This document shows positions 1 to 5,667 of a DNA stretch of 6,566 bases, piece by piece (positions within the stretch are counted from its first letter, which is position 1; each line of letters begins with the position of its first letter). The stretch is from contig WGAH01000598.1 of NCBI GenBank assembly GCA_015489145.1, positions 1 through 6,566 of the forward strand, given 5' to 3'. Origin of the DNA: Deltaproteobacteria bacterium (GTDB taxonomy: Bacteria; Myxococcota_A; UBA796; UBA2385). The notes under the pieces were generated by a model. The model made no database searches, was not told the DNA's origin, and was given only the letters and a program-made list of their open reading frames with translations. A program made the translations under genes and the position numbers.

Positions 1-24
1 CTCGGAGATGTGTATAAGAGACAG
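1..24. other. Nextera/Tn5 sequencing adapter remnant
   Basis: Bases 6-24 read AGATGTGTATAAGAGACAG, the 19-bp Tn5 mosaic end used in Nextera libraries. The preceding CTCGG (1-5) matches the 3' end of the read-2 adapter arm. This is library-construction sequence left on the contig end, not genomic DNA. Genomic sequence starts at about base 25. On the minus strand the adapter has no stop in the frame of the adjoining kinase gene, so an automatic gene call would run through it and add an artificial tail containing CLLYTSP. On the plus strand it creates spurious ORF starts reading MCIRDS and MYKRQ. Confidence 0.97.
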
Positions 25-1592
25 CCGCCGAGGCCGCGGACGAGGTCCGCCCGCGCTCCGCGCACCTTCATGCCGCCGGCCACCCGGTGTTCCACCGCCA
101 CTCCTCGCCGGGCGAGGGCCGACGCCACCTCGGACAGCGCCTCCCGAACGACCCGGTCCAGGTCCACCACGCTGTCTACCACGGGCCGGCCCCCCCGATC
201 CAGCCGCGCCCCGCCGCCCTCCTCGCCGACCAGCTCGGTGAGACGCCCGAGGATCTCCCGGCATCGGCGCGCCTGGGCCTCGATGTCGCGCAGGCGCGCC
301 GCCTCGGCCGGCGGAGGGTCGGCGGCCAGGGCGACCTGGGACAGCCCGAGGATGGCGGCCACCGGGTTGTTCAGCTCGTGGGCCAGCCCGGCGCCCAGCT
401 CGCCGACGGCGGCGAGGCGGGCGGTCTCGACGAGGCGCTCCTGGGCCTCGCGCAGCTCGCGGGTGCGGGCGTCCACCCGGGCCTGCAACTCGCGGTTGAA
501 GCTCTCGATCTCGGCCTGCTGCCGGGCGATTTCCTCGGCGTTGCGCGCCAGGCGGCTGCTCATCAGGTTGAAGGCCCGGGCCAGCTCGGCCAGCTCGCCG
601 CCGCCCCGCACCCGGACGCGCCGGCCGAGGTTGCCCTCGGCGACGGCGAGGGCCGCGTCGCGCAGCTCGACGACGGGAAGGGCGATCTGCCGGGCGAAGA
701 CCGAGCCGAGGACCAGCGCGAGGATCGCGGCCACGCCGGCGATGTAGAGGGTGCGGGCGCGGATCTCGGCGATGCCGGCCCGCGATTGCGCCAGGGGCTC
801 CGCCAGGACGACGGTCCAGCCGATGTCGCGGACGGGAGCCACCGCGGCCACCACCGGCACCCCGTCCGGGGAACGGTAGCGCACGTCCTCGGCCCGCACC
901 CCGCCGAGCAGCGGCGTGAGGGTCGCCGGGTCGACCAGGCCGCCGCCGGTGTCGATCACGCGCCTGCCGGCCGGGTCGAGGAGCACGGCCTGGGCCCCCT
1001 CGCCGGCCTGGATCGCGAAGCGCCGCTCGAGGGCGTCGAGGGCGAGCTCCACGCCGAGGACGTGGTCGCCCGCGGCGACGGCCACCGGCAGGACGGCGGC
1101 GGCGCCCCCCTCGGGGGTGTAGGGCTCGCCCAGCGCCCGGCCCTCCCGGCGCGCGCGATCCAGCGGGAGGGCGGCGCGGAACCGCCGGTAGCGCTCCTCC
1201 GAGATCGCCTCGCGTCCCACCAGCCCCTCGGCCTCGCTCCCGGGCGCCTCCCGGCGGACCCCCGGCGCCGCGTCCACCCCCCCGGGTCCCGTGAGGGTGA
1301 CGATGCGCGCAGCCGGGGTCTGGTGGAGGACGAGGCGCAGCCAGGCCGCCCGGGCCCGGTCGCTGAGGGAACCGACGTCGAAGCTCGCCGCCTGCTGCTC
1401 GAGGAGGCGCAGCTCGAGGCCCATCCAGGTCTCGACGAAGACCGCCAGCCCGCCGGCGCTCGTCGCCTGGAGGCGGGCGACCTCCCGCGAGACGAGGCGG
1501 GTGGAGACGCGGCTGGCCCCCAGCCCGAGGAGCCCGAGGGGGGCGAGGGCCGCGAGGGCGACCAGGAGGACGAGGCGGGTGCGGAGGCGCAC
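25..1592 (-). CDS. Membrane sensor histidine kinase (dCache-HAMP-HisKA), 3' truncated by contig end
   Basis: This is an inner-membrane sensor kinase expected to autophosphorylate a histidine and pass the phosphate to a response regulator. The 522 visible residues show a first membrane helix (about 6-27) and a large extracytoplasmic region (about 28-280) whose distal part, around 'VLLDPAGRRVIDTG' (203-216), resembles a dCache/PAS-like fold. A second membrane helix (about 282-301) is followed by HAMP (about 302-355), a coiled coil (about 345-395) and HisKA with H-box AHELNNPVAAILGL. H405 is the phospho-acceptor and ExxN follows it, the usual phosphatase motif. The ATPase domain has just begun: the sequence meets adapter at about the N box, so the N, G1, F and G2 boxes are missing. 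GTG at 1592 is chosen because no start lies upstream in frame after the preceding gene's stop, and it leads directly into a signal-anchor helix. The Shine-Dalgarno is weak (GGCGGGG). The gene follows the REC-kinase by 8 bases and is probably co-transcribed with it. The ligand cannot be inferred. Confidence 0.93.
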
Positions 1593-1600
1593 GGCCCCGC

Positions 1601-2782
1601 CTAGCCGGCCGGGTCGGCCAGGGGGAGCCGGACCACGAAGACGGCGCCGCCGAGCCCGCCGTCGCTTCCCTCCTCGACGGCGATGGTGCCCCGGTGCCGG
1701 GTGACGATGCGGTAGGCGACGTTCAGCCCGAGGCCGGTGCCCTTGCCCGGGGGCTTGGTGGTGTAGAAGGGGTCGAAGACGAAGGCCCGCCGGTCGGCGG
1801 GGATGCCGGGCCCGTCGTCCTCGACGCGGAGCACGGCGTCGTCGCCCTCGCGCCAGGCCGACACGAAGACCCGCCCCTCCCCGGAACCCTCGGCGGCGGC
1901 CTCGGCGGCGTTGCGGAGGAGGTTCAGGGCCACCTGCTGCAGCTCGCGGGCGCGCCCGCGCACGCGCAGCCCCGGCGGGCAGTCGGCCTGGATGCGGACG
2001 GCGCGGGCCGCCGAGGCGCGGTCGAGGAGGGTCAGCGCGTCGGCGACGACCTCGCCGAGGTCGACGACGGCCTCGTCGGCGTCCGCGCTGGCCCGGGAGT
2101 AGCTCGACAGCTCGACGACGATGTCGCGGATGTTGCGGCAGTAGACGACGATGTCGCGGGCGTAGTCCCGCACGACCGCGAGGTCCTCCTCCTCGGTGAT
2201 CGCCTCCGCCAGCCCCATGATCCCGAACAGGGGGCTGGAGATCTCGTGGGCGACGCCGGCGGCGAGGGTGCCGATGCCGGCGAGCTTCTCGCTCTGGACC
2301 AGCTCGGCCTGCAGCGCCCGGGTCTCGGCGAGGGCGGCCTCGAGCTCGGCGGTGCGCTGCCGCAGGTGGTCGAGGAGGCGGCGGTTCTCCTCGGCCATCT
2401 CGAGCTTCTCGAGGGCCTTGCGCACCTTGGTGCGAATGTCGAAGACGTTGTCGAGGGGCTTGAGGATGTAGTCGAAGGCGCCGAGCTCGAGGGCCTCGAT
2501 CGCCGTCTCCAGCGAGGCGTAGCCCGTGATGATGATCGCCTCGCAGTGCGGGTTCCGGCGGCGGGCCTCGCGCACGAGGTCGAGCCCGCCGATATCGGGG
2601 AGGTTCTTGTCGGTGAGGAGCAGGTCGCAGCCCTGCTCCTCGATGATGCGGAGCGCGTCGGCCCCGGTTCCCGCGCAGGTGAGGCGGTAGGGCTCGTCCT
2701 CGAAGACGGCCCGGAGGACCTGGAGGATCACCGGCTCATCGTCGACGATGAGGAGGTGGCGGGCGGGCTTGGAGGGGGTCAT
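1601..2782 (-). CDS. Response regulator receiver / histidine kinase (REC-HisKA-HATPase), soluble
   Basis: This 393-residue cytoplasmic protein has a receiver domain at its N-terminus and a complete kinase core. REC (about 8-122) has the acidic pair D14-D15, phospho-acceptor D58 in 'LLLTDKNLPDIGG', T86 and K108-P109. A coiled-coil linker (about 120-165) leads to HisKA with H179 in AHEISSPLFGIMGL. HATPase_c follows with N box 'LNLLRNAAEA' (286-295), G1 'EDDGPGIP' (321-328), and F/G2 boxes in FDPFYTTKPPGKGTGLGL (336-353). There are no membrane helices, no PAS domain and no DNA-binding output, so it is likely an intermediate in a phosphorelay or a kinase whose activity is set by phosphorylation of its own REC. 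The H-box has Ser where Asn or Thr is usual (H+4). ATG at 2782 is chosen because it starts just before the first REC strand and has AGGTG a few bases upstream. The frame is open further upstream, but only across the divergent promoter region and antisense to the next gene. It is first in a probable two-kinase operon and ends in TAG. Confidence 0.94.
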   Translation of the reverse strand: MTPSKPARHLLIVDDEPVILQVLRAVFEDEPYRLTCAGTGADALRIIEEQGCDLLLTDKNLPDIGGLDLVREARRRNPHCEAIIITGYASLETAIEALELGAFDYILKPLDNVFDIRTKVRKALEKLEMAEENRRLLDHLRQRTAELEAALAETRALQAELVQSEKLAGIGTLAAGVAHEISSPLFGIMGLAEAITEEEDLAVVRDYARDIVVYCRNIRDIVVELSSYSRASADADEAVVDLGEVVADALTLLDRASAARAVRIQADCPPGLRVRGRARELQQVALNLLRNAAEAAAEGSGEGRVFVSAWREGDDAVLRVEDDGPGIPADRRAFVFDPFYTTKPPGKGTGLGLNVAYRIVTRHRGTIAVEEGSDGGLGGAVFVVRLPLADPAG

Positions 2783-2921
2783 CCTGCACCTGTCGGGGAC
2801 GGCGAGGGCCGAGCCTTGCGCCGCGCGCCGGATCGACCCGCCCCCCGGGCGTCGGGTTCCTGGGCGGGCGAACGTTAGCACGTCCGGCGCCGGCGCCGCC
2901 CGCCTCGCCGGCAGAGCCGGT

Positions 2922-2949
2922 TTGACAGCCCGTCGATCCCGACTAAACT
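2922..2949 (+). promoter_or_regulatory. Sigma70-type promoter for the repeat lipoprotein gene
   Basis: TTGACA at 2922-2927 is a perfect -35 consensus. TAAACT at 2944-2949 matches TATAAT at four of six positions, and the spacer is 16 bp. This is one of the few A/T-richer patches in the window, and it lies about 60 bases upstream of the start codon at 3008. That would give a leader of roughly 50 nt containing AGGAG (2995-2999), 8 bases before the ATG. A small inverted repeat (CCGGC at 2908-2912, GCCGG at 2916-2920) abuts the -35 and might be an operator, but such repeats are common by chance at this G+C. Confidence 0.65.
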
Positions 2950-3007
2950 TCGGGCCCCTCGGGAACCGATGAGGTAGGGTGTCCCCGTTCGAGCAGGAGC
3001 AGGCCGC

Positions 3008-3574
3008 ATGCGTTCCATCCTCCCCGTCGCCTCCCTGGCGCTCGCCGGCGCCTGCGGGGCGAAGAAGCCCGCCCAGACCGAGGCCGCCGCCAACCGGGCC
3101 CCGCTGGTCTCCGAGCACCCGACCGACGACGGCCTCGTCGAGCAGCGCATCGACGTGAACGGAGACGGCCAGCCCGACATCTTCAACTACTACCAGCCCC
3201 GCAGCGAGGGCCTGCGCCTCCTGGTCCGCAAGGAGGTCGACCTGAACTGGGACGGGCAGGTGGACGTGCGAACCTGGTTCGACACGAGCGGCCGCATCGA
3301 AAAGGAAGAGATGGACGGCGACTTCGACGGGCGCGTGGACTGGGTGGACCACTACCAGGGCGGCAAGCGGGTGCTCAGCGAGATCGACACCGACGACGAC
3401 GGCGTCTACGACCTGTTCAAGATCTACGAGGACGGCAAGGTGCGGCGCAAGGAGCGCGACACCAACGGCGACAACCGCGTCGACCTGTGGGAGTACCTCG
3501 ACGAGAACGGCAACGTGGTCAAGGTCGGGCAGGACGTCGACGGCGACGGGGTCATGGACGTGCGCCAGGACTGA
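3008..3574 (+). CDS. Lipoprotein with six calcium-loop-like DxDxDGxxD repeats
   Basis: This is a 188-residue secreted lipoprotein of unknown role. The N-terminus (MRSILPVASLALAGAC) is a short type II signal peptide with predicted lipidated Cys16. Gly at +2 would favour outer-membrane sorting by the E. coli rule. After a linker (17-47) come six acidic loops of the form D-x-[ND]-x-D-[GN]-x-x-D, starting at residues 49, 78, 103, 127, 151 and 176. Each of the first five continues into a strand-like stretch with an aromatic residue (NYY, TWF, DHY, KIY, EYL) and, in most, a Gly-containing turn. The period is 24-25 residues, except 29 for the first step. The loops resemble EF-hand, dockerin or thrombospondin type 3 calcium loops, so calcium binding is a reasonable inference. 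No catalytic motif is seen. The start is supported by AGGAG 8 bases upstream and by the promoter at 2922-2949. The gene is monocistronic in this window and convergent with the next lipoprotein gene. Exact family unrecognised. Confidence 0.88.
   Translation: MRSILPVASLALAGACGAKKPAQTEAAANRAPLVSEHPTDDGLVEQRIDVNGDGQPDIFNYYQPRSEGLRLLVRKEVDLNWDGQVDVRTWFDTSGRIEKEEMDGDFDGRVDWVDHYQGGKRVLSEIDTDDDGVYDLFKIYEDGKVRRKERDTNGDNRVDLWEYLDENGNVVKVGQDVDGDGVMDVRQD
3152..3559 (+). repeat. Six tandem Asp-rich protein repeats (about 24-25 residues each)
   Basis: The repeat region of the lipoprotein gene covers residues 49-184. Representative loops are DVNGDGQPD, DLNWDGQVD, DGDFDGRVD, DTDDDGVYD, DTNGDNRVD and DVDGDGVMD. 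The DNA copies have diverged well beyond the protein pattern, so this is an old, selected protein repeat and not a recent DNA expansion. Confidence 0.8.
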
Positions 3575-3590
3575 CCCGGGCGCTCAGTCC
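3568..3590. terminator. Inverted repeat spanning two convergent stop codons; possible bidirectional terminator
   Basis: GGACTGA (3568-3574) and TCAGTCC (3584-3590) are perfect reverse complements separated by 9 bases, and each arm contains the stop codon of one of the two convergent genes. A 7-bp stem with a 9-base loop could terminate transcription from both sides. No T tract follows on either strand, so intrinsic termination is uncertain. Part of the symmetry arises because both genes end in GAC-TGA. Confidence 0.35.
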
Positions 3591-3985
3591 ACCCGGAACT
3601 CCACCGTGTCGAAGGGCGTGGCGTCGTCGCCGATGATCCAGCTCACGGAGTAGCGCCCCGACGGCGGCGACTCGAAGACGAGGACCGGCGAGAAGCAGGC
3701 GTCGTCCTCCTCGCCCTCGGTCCAGCGCTCGCGCACCTCGACGCGGCGGCCGTCGATGCCGAGATCCGGGTCGAAGAACGCGTCGGAAGGCGCGAAGACG
3801 CCGACGTGGACCACGCGGACGTCGGCGCCGTCCTCCTCGACCTCGATGCGCTCCTCCGGGGGCGCCTCGGGGTCGTAGTCGGTGCAGCCCTCGGTGGCGG
3901 GACGGATGACGAGTTCCTCGGTGCCGCAGGCCGCCAGCGGCGCGAGCGCCGCGAGCGCCAGGGCGCGGAGTGGGACGCGGGACAC
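3584..3985 (-). CDS. Small lipoprotein, function unknown
   Basis: This is a 133-residue lipoprotein with a clear type II signal peptide: Arg residues near the N-terminus, a hydrophobic Ala/Leu core, and lipobox LAAC with lipidated Cys20. The mature part is acidic (an EERIEVEEDGAD patch at 44-55). It holds only two further cysteines, C34 and C97, which may form a disulfide. The C-terminal 'GRYSVSWIIGDD' and 'FDTVEFRVD' look like beta strands of an Ig-like or similar sandwich. I do not recognise a family. The start is GTG at 3985, supported by GGGGAGG four bases upstream and by the fit of the signal peptide; no ATG alternative is visible nearby. The gene lies 111 bases downstream of manC on the same strand, so it could be read through from that operon or have its own promoter in the gap. 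It ends 9 bases from the stop of the convergent repeat lipoprotein. Confidence 0.82.
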   Translation of the reverse strand: MSRVPLRALALAALAPLAACGTEELVIRPATEGCTDYDPEAPPEERIEVEEDGADVRVVHVGVFAPSDAFFDPDLGIDGRRVEVRERWTEGEEDDACFSPVLVFESPPSGRYSVSWIIGDDATPFDTVEFRVD

Positions 3986-4060
3986 GGGGCCTCCCCGGGC
4001 GGTGCGAAGGGCCGCCCTCCCGATCCGTACCCCTCGCCCGCGAGCCGCGTCCAGGGGGCG

Positions 4061-4078
4061 GCGTCAGCATTGCGTCAG
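4061..4078 (-). promoter_or_regulatory. 11-bp-period direct repeat upstream of lipoprotein gene, possible operator
   Basis: In the 111-base gap between manC and the small lipoprotein gene, the minus strand reads CTGACGC, AATG, CTGACGC: two identical 7-mers one helical turn apart. This geometry is the one used by OmpR/PhoB-family regulators binding head to tail. It lies about 75 bases upstream of the GTG at 3985. No convincing -10/-35 pair is visible in the gap. With two copies only, chance cannot be excluded. Confidence 0.25.
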
Positions 4079-4096
4079 GTCCGGCGGGCGGCCGGC

Positions 4097-5161
4097 TCAG
4101 GTCACGCCGGTGATCCCGCGGGTCTCGAGGCGCTCGAGGACGTCGCGCACCTCCTGCACCCGGTCGCGGTGCACGACGAGGAGGGCGTCGCCGGCGTCGA
4201 CCACCACCAGGTCGCGCACCCCGACGAGGGCCACCACCTTGCCCGGGGCGTGGACGATGCAGTCCTGGGCGTCGATGGCGGCGATGGCCTCGGCCAGCCC
4301 GCGCCCCCCCTCGGTCTCGGGGAGCAGCCGGGCCACGCCGTTCCAGCTCCCGAGGTCGTTCCAGCCCATGTCGCAGGCCACCGTGAGGATGTGGCGGCTC
4401 TTCTCCATGATGCCGTAGTCGATGCTCACGGCGTCGAAGCGCTCCCAGAGCTCGGCGAGGCGGTCGGGGTTGCGCTGCACCGCCTCGAGGGCCAGCGCCG
4501 TGTCGGGCAGGTGGGTGCGGAAGGCGTCGCGCACGGCGTCCACGGTGAACACGAAGATGCCGGCGTTCCAGAGGTGGTCGCCCCCGGAGACGAAGAGGCG
4601 GGCGCGCTCGATGTCGGGCTTCTCGGTGAAGCGCTCGACCATGTGGAAGGAGAAGCCGCCCCAGGTCCCCATCTCGGGGCCCACCTCGAGGTAGCCGTAG
4701 CCGGTCTCCGGGTGGGTGGGGCGCACGCCGACGGCGATGAGGGCGTTGGTGGTGCGGGCGGCCTCGGCGGCGGCCCGGATCACCTCGCGGAGGCGCTCGG
4801 GCAGGGCGACCTCGTGGTCGGCGGGCAGCGCCACCATCACCGCCTCGCCCCCGGCCCGGCGCTGCACCTCCACCGCGCCCCAGCCGATGCAGGGGGCGGT
4901 GTTGCGGCCCGAGGGCTCGACGAGGATGTTGTCGTCGGGCCAGTCGGGCAGCTCCTCCCGGACGGCGTCGAGCATCTCGGGGCCGGTCACCACGAGGATG
5001 CGCTCCGGGGGAACGAGGGGTTGCAGGCGGTCGACGGTCTGGCGCAACAGCGAGTCGCCCGGCACGAGGTGGACGCACTGCTTGGGGCGGGCGCGCCGGG
5101 ACACGGGCCAGAAGCGGGCGCCGCGGCCGCCGGCCATCACCAGGGCGTAGATGGGCGTCAT
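4097..5161 (-). CDS. manC: Mannose-1-phosphate guanylyltransferase (GTP)
   Basis: This enzyme makes GDP-mannose from mannose 1-phosphate and GTP in the cytoplasm, feeding polysaccharide, LPS or glycan synthesis (EC 2.7.7.13 by family). The 354-residue protein starts with the nucleotidyltransferase signature GGRGARFWPVSRRARPKQ (11-28). It continues with EPSGRNTAPCIGWG (82-95), PADHE (113-117, metal-binding Asp115), GYGYLE (154-159), FTEKP (178-182), WNAGIFVF (198-205), SIDYGIMEKS (246-255) and WNDLGSWN (267-274), all expected for ManC/GMP. The length fits the single-domain type without the C-terminal phosphomannose isomerase half of bifunctional AlgA/ManC proteins. The start ATG overlaps the trmL stop as ATGA, and AGGAG lies 5 bases upstream (5167-5171), so it is probably translationally coupled. 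The neighbours grpE and trmL have no metabolic link to GDP-mannose. Confidence 0.96.
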   Translation of the reverse strand: MTPIYALVMAGGRGARFWPVSRRARPKQCVHLVPGDSLLRQTVDRLQPLVPPERILVVTGPEMLDAVREELPDWPDDNILVEPSGRNTAPCIGWGAVEVQRRAGGEAVMVALPADHEVALPERLREVIRAAAEAARTTNALIAVGVRPTHPETGYGYLEVGPEMGTWGGFSFHMVERFTEKPDIERARLFVSGGDHLWNAGIFVFTVDAVRDAFRTHLPDTALALEAVQRNPDRLAELWERFDAVSIDYGIMEKSRHILTVACDMGWNDLGSWNGVARLLPETEGGRGLAEAIAAIDAQDCIVHAPGKVVALVGVRDLVVVDAGDALLVVHRDRVQEVRDVLERLETRGITGVT

Positions 5162-5667
5162 GGAGGCTCCTCGGTCGGGACGAGGGGGCCCGGCGCCGGG
5201 TCGGCGAACAGGCCCGGGTCGACGCGCCGCAGGGCCTCGTAGGCGACCACGGCGACGGCGTTGGACAGGTTGAGGCTGCGGGTGGGGCCGGCCATGGGAA
5301 TGCGCCAGGCGCCCCGGGCGGCGACGAGGTCGCGGGGGAGGCCCACCGACTCGCGGCCGAAGACGAGGACGTCGCCGGGCGCGTAGGGGGCGGCGGTGTA
5401 GGGCCGGCGGCCGTGCGAGGAGAACAGGTGCAGGCGCCGGCCGGCGGCCCAGGCGAGAAAGGCCGCGAGGTCGGCGTGCTCGACGAGGTCCACGCGCTTC
5501 CAGTAATCGAGGCCCGCCCGGCGCACCGCCTTGTCGTCGATCTGGAAGCCGAGGGGGTGGACGAGGTGCAGGCGCGCCCCGACGCCGAGGCAGAGGCGCC
5601 CCACGTTGCCGGTGTTGGGGCCGATCTCGGGCTCGACGAGGGCGATGTGCAGGCGGGGCTCGCTCAC
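5158..5667 (-). CDS. trmL: tRNA (cytidine(34)-2'-O)-methyltransferase, SPOUT family
   Basis: TrmL 2'-O-methylates the wobble base of certain leucine tRNAs using S-adenosylmethionine. The 169-residue protein aligns over its whole length with what I recall of E. coli TrmL (about 157 residues). Matching blocks are the N-terminal LVEPEIGPNTGNVGRLC (10-26), 'DDKAVRRAGLDYW' (44-56), the SPOUT knot motifs LVFGRESVGLP (101-111) and IPM (123-125), and SLNLSNAVAVVAYEALR (131-147). The C-terminus has a short Pro-rich extension. The start is GTG at 5667, overlapping the grpE stop as GTGA. No ATG lies upstream close to the conserved N-terminus and no strong Shine-Dalgarno precedes it, so translation is probably coupled to grpE. 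The stop likewise overlaps the manC start. Confidence 0.95.
   Translation of the reverse strand: MSEPRLHIALVEPEIGPNTGNVGRLCLGVGARLHLVHPLGFQIDDKAVRRAGLDYWKRVDLVEHADLAAFLAWAAGRRLHLFSSHGRRPYTAAPYAPGDVLVFGRESVGLPRDLVAARGAWRIPMAGPTRSLNLSNAVAVVAYEALRRVDPGLFADPAPGPLVPTEEPP

Noticed and set aside
87..1604. Long plus-strand ORF antisense to the sensor kinase (505 codons)
   Set aside because: Composition is Gly/Ala/Arg/His-rich with no domain motifs. It is the shadow of a real minus-strand kinase gene with clear HAMP and HisKA motifs, as expected at this G+C.
1694..2878. Plus-strand ORF of 394 codons opposite the REC-kinase
   Set aside because: Low-complexity Gly/Val/Glu/Asp translation without recognisable motifs; the opposite strand has a full set of REC and kinase boxes.
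2885..2898. 14-base perfect palindrome CGGCGCCGGCGCCG
   Set aside because: It consists only of G and C in a simple alternating pattern that arises often by chance here, and it has no match to a known operator.
2969..2977. Two-codon mini-ORF ATG AGG TAG in the leader of the repeat lipoprotein
   Set aside because: It has no Shine-Dalgarno and is too short to assess; nothing suggests attenuation.
2783..3352. N-terminal extension of the REC-kinase frame up to 3352
   Set aside because: The extension crosses the promoter region and runs antisense through the repeat lipoprotein. The receiver domain starts right after ATG 2782, which has its own Shine-Dalgarno.
3552..5078. Minus-strand 508-codon Arg/Pro/Gly-rich ORF over the lipoprotein and manC
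   Set aside because: A frame shadow of manC; no motifs, extreme Arg content, and it conflicts with the well-supported manC frame.
3806..5242. Plus-strand 478-codon ORF opposite manC
   Set aside because: His/Gly/Val/Ala-biased translation typical of the antisense of high-G+C genes; no start signal or family motif.
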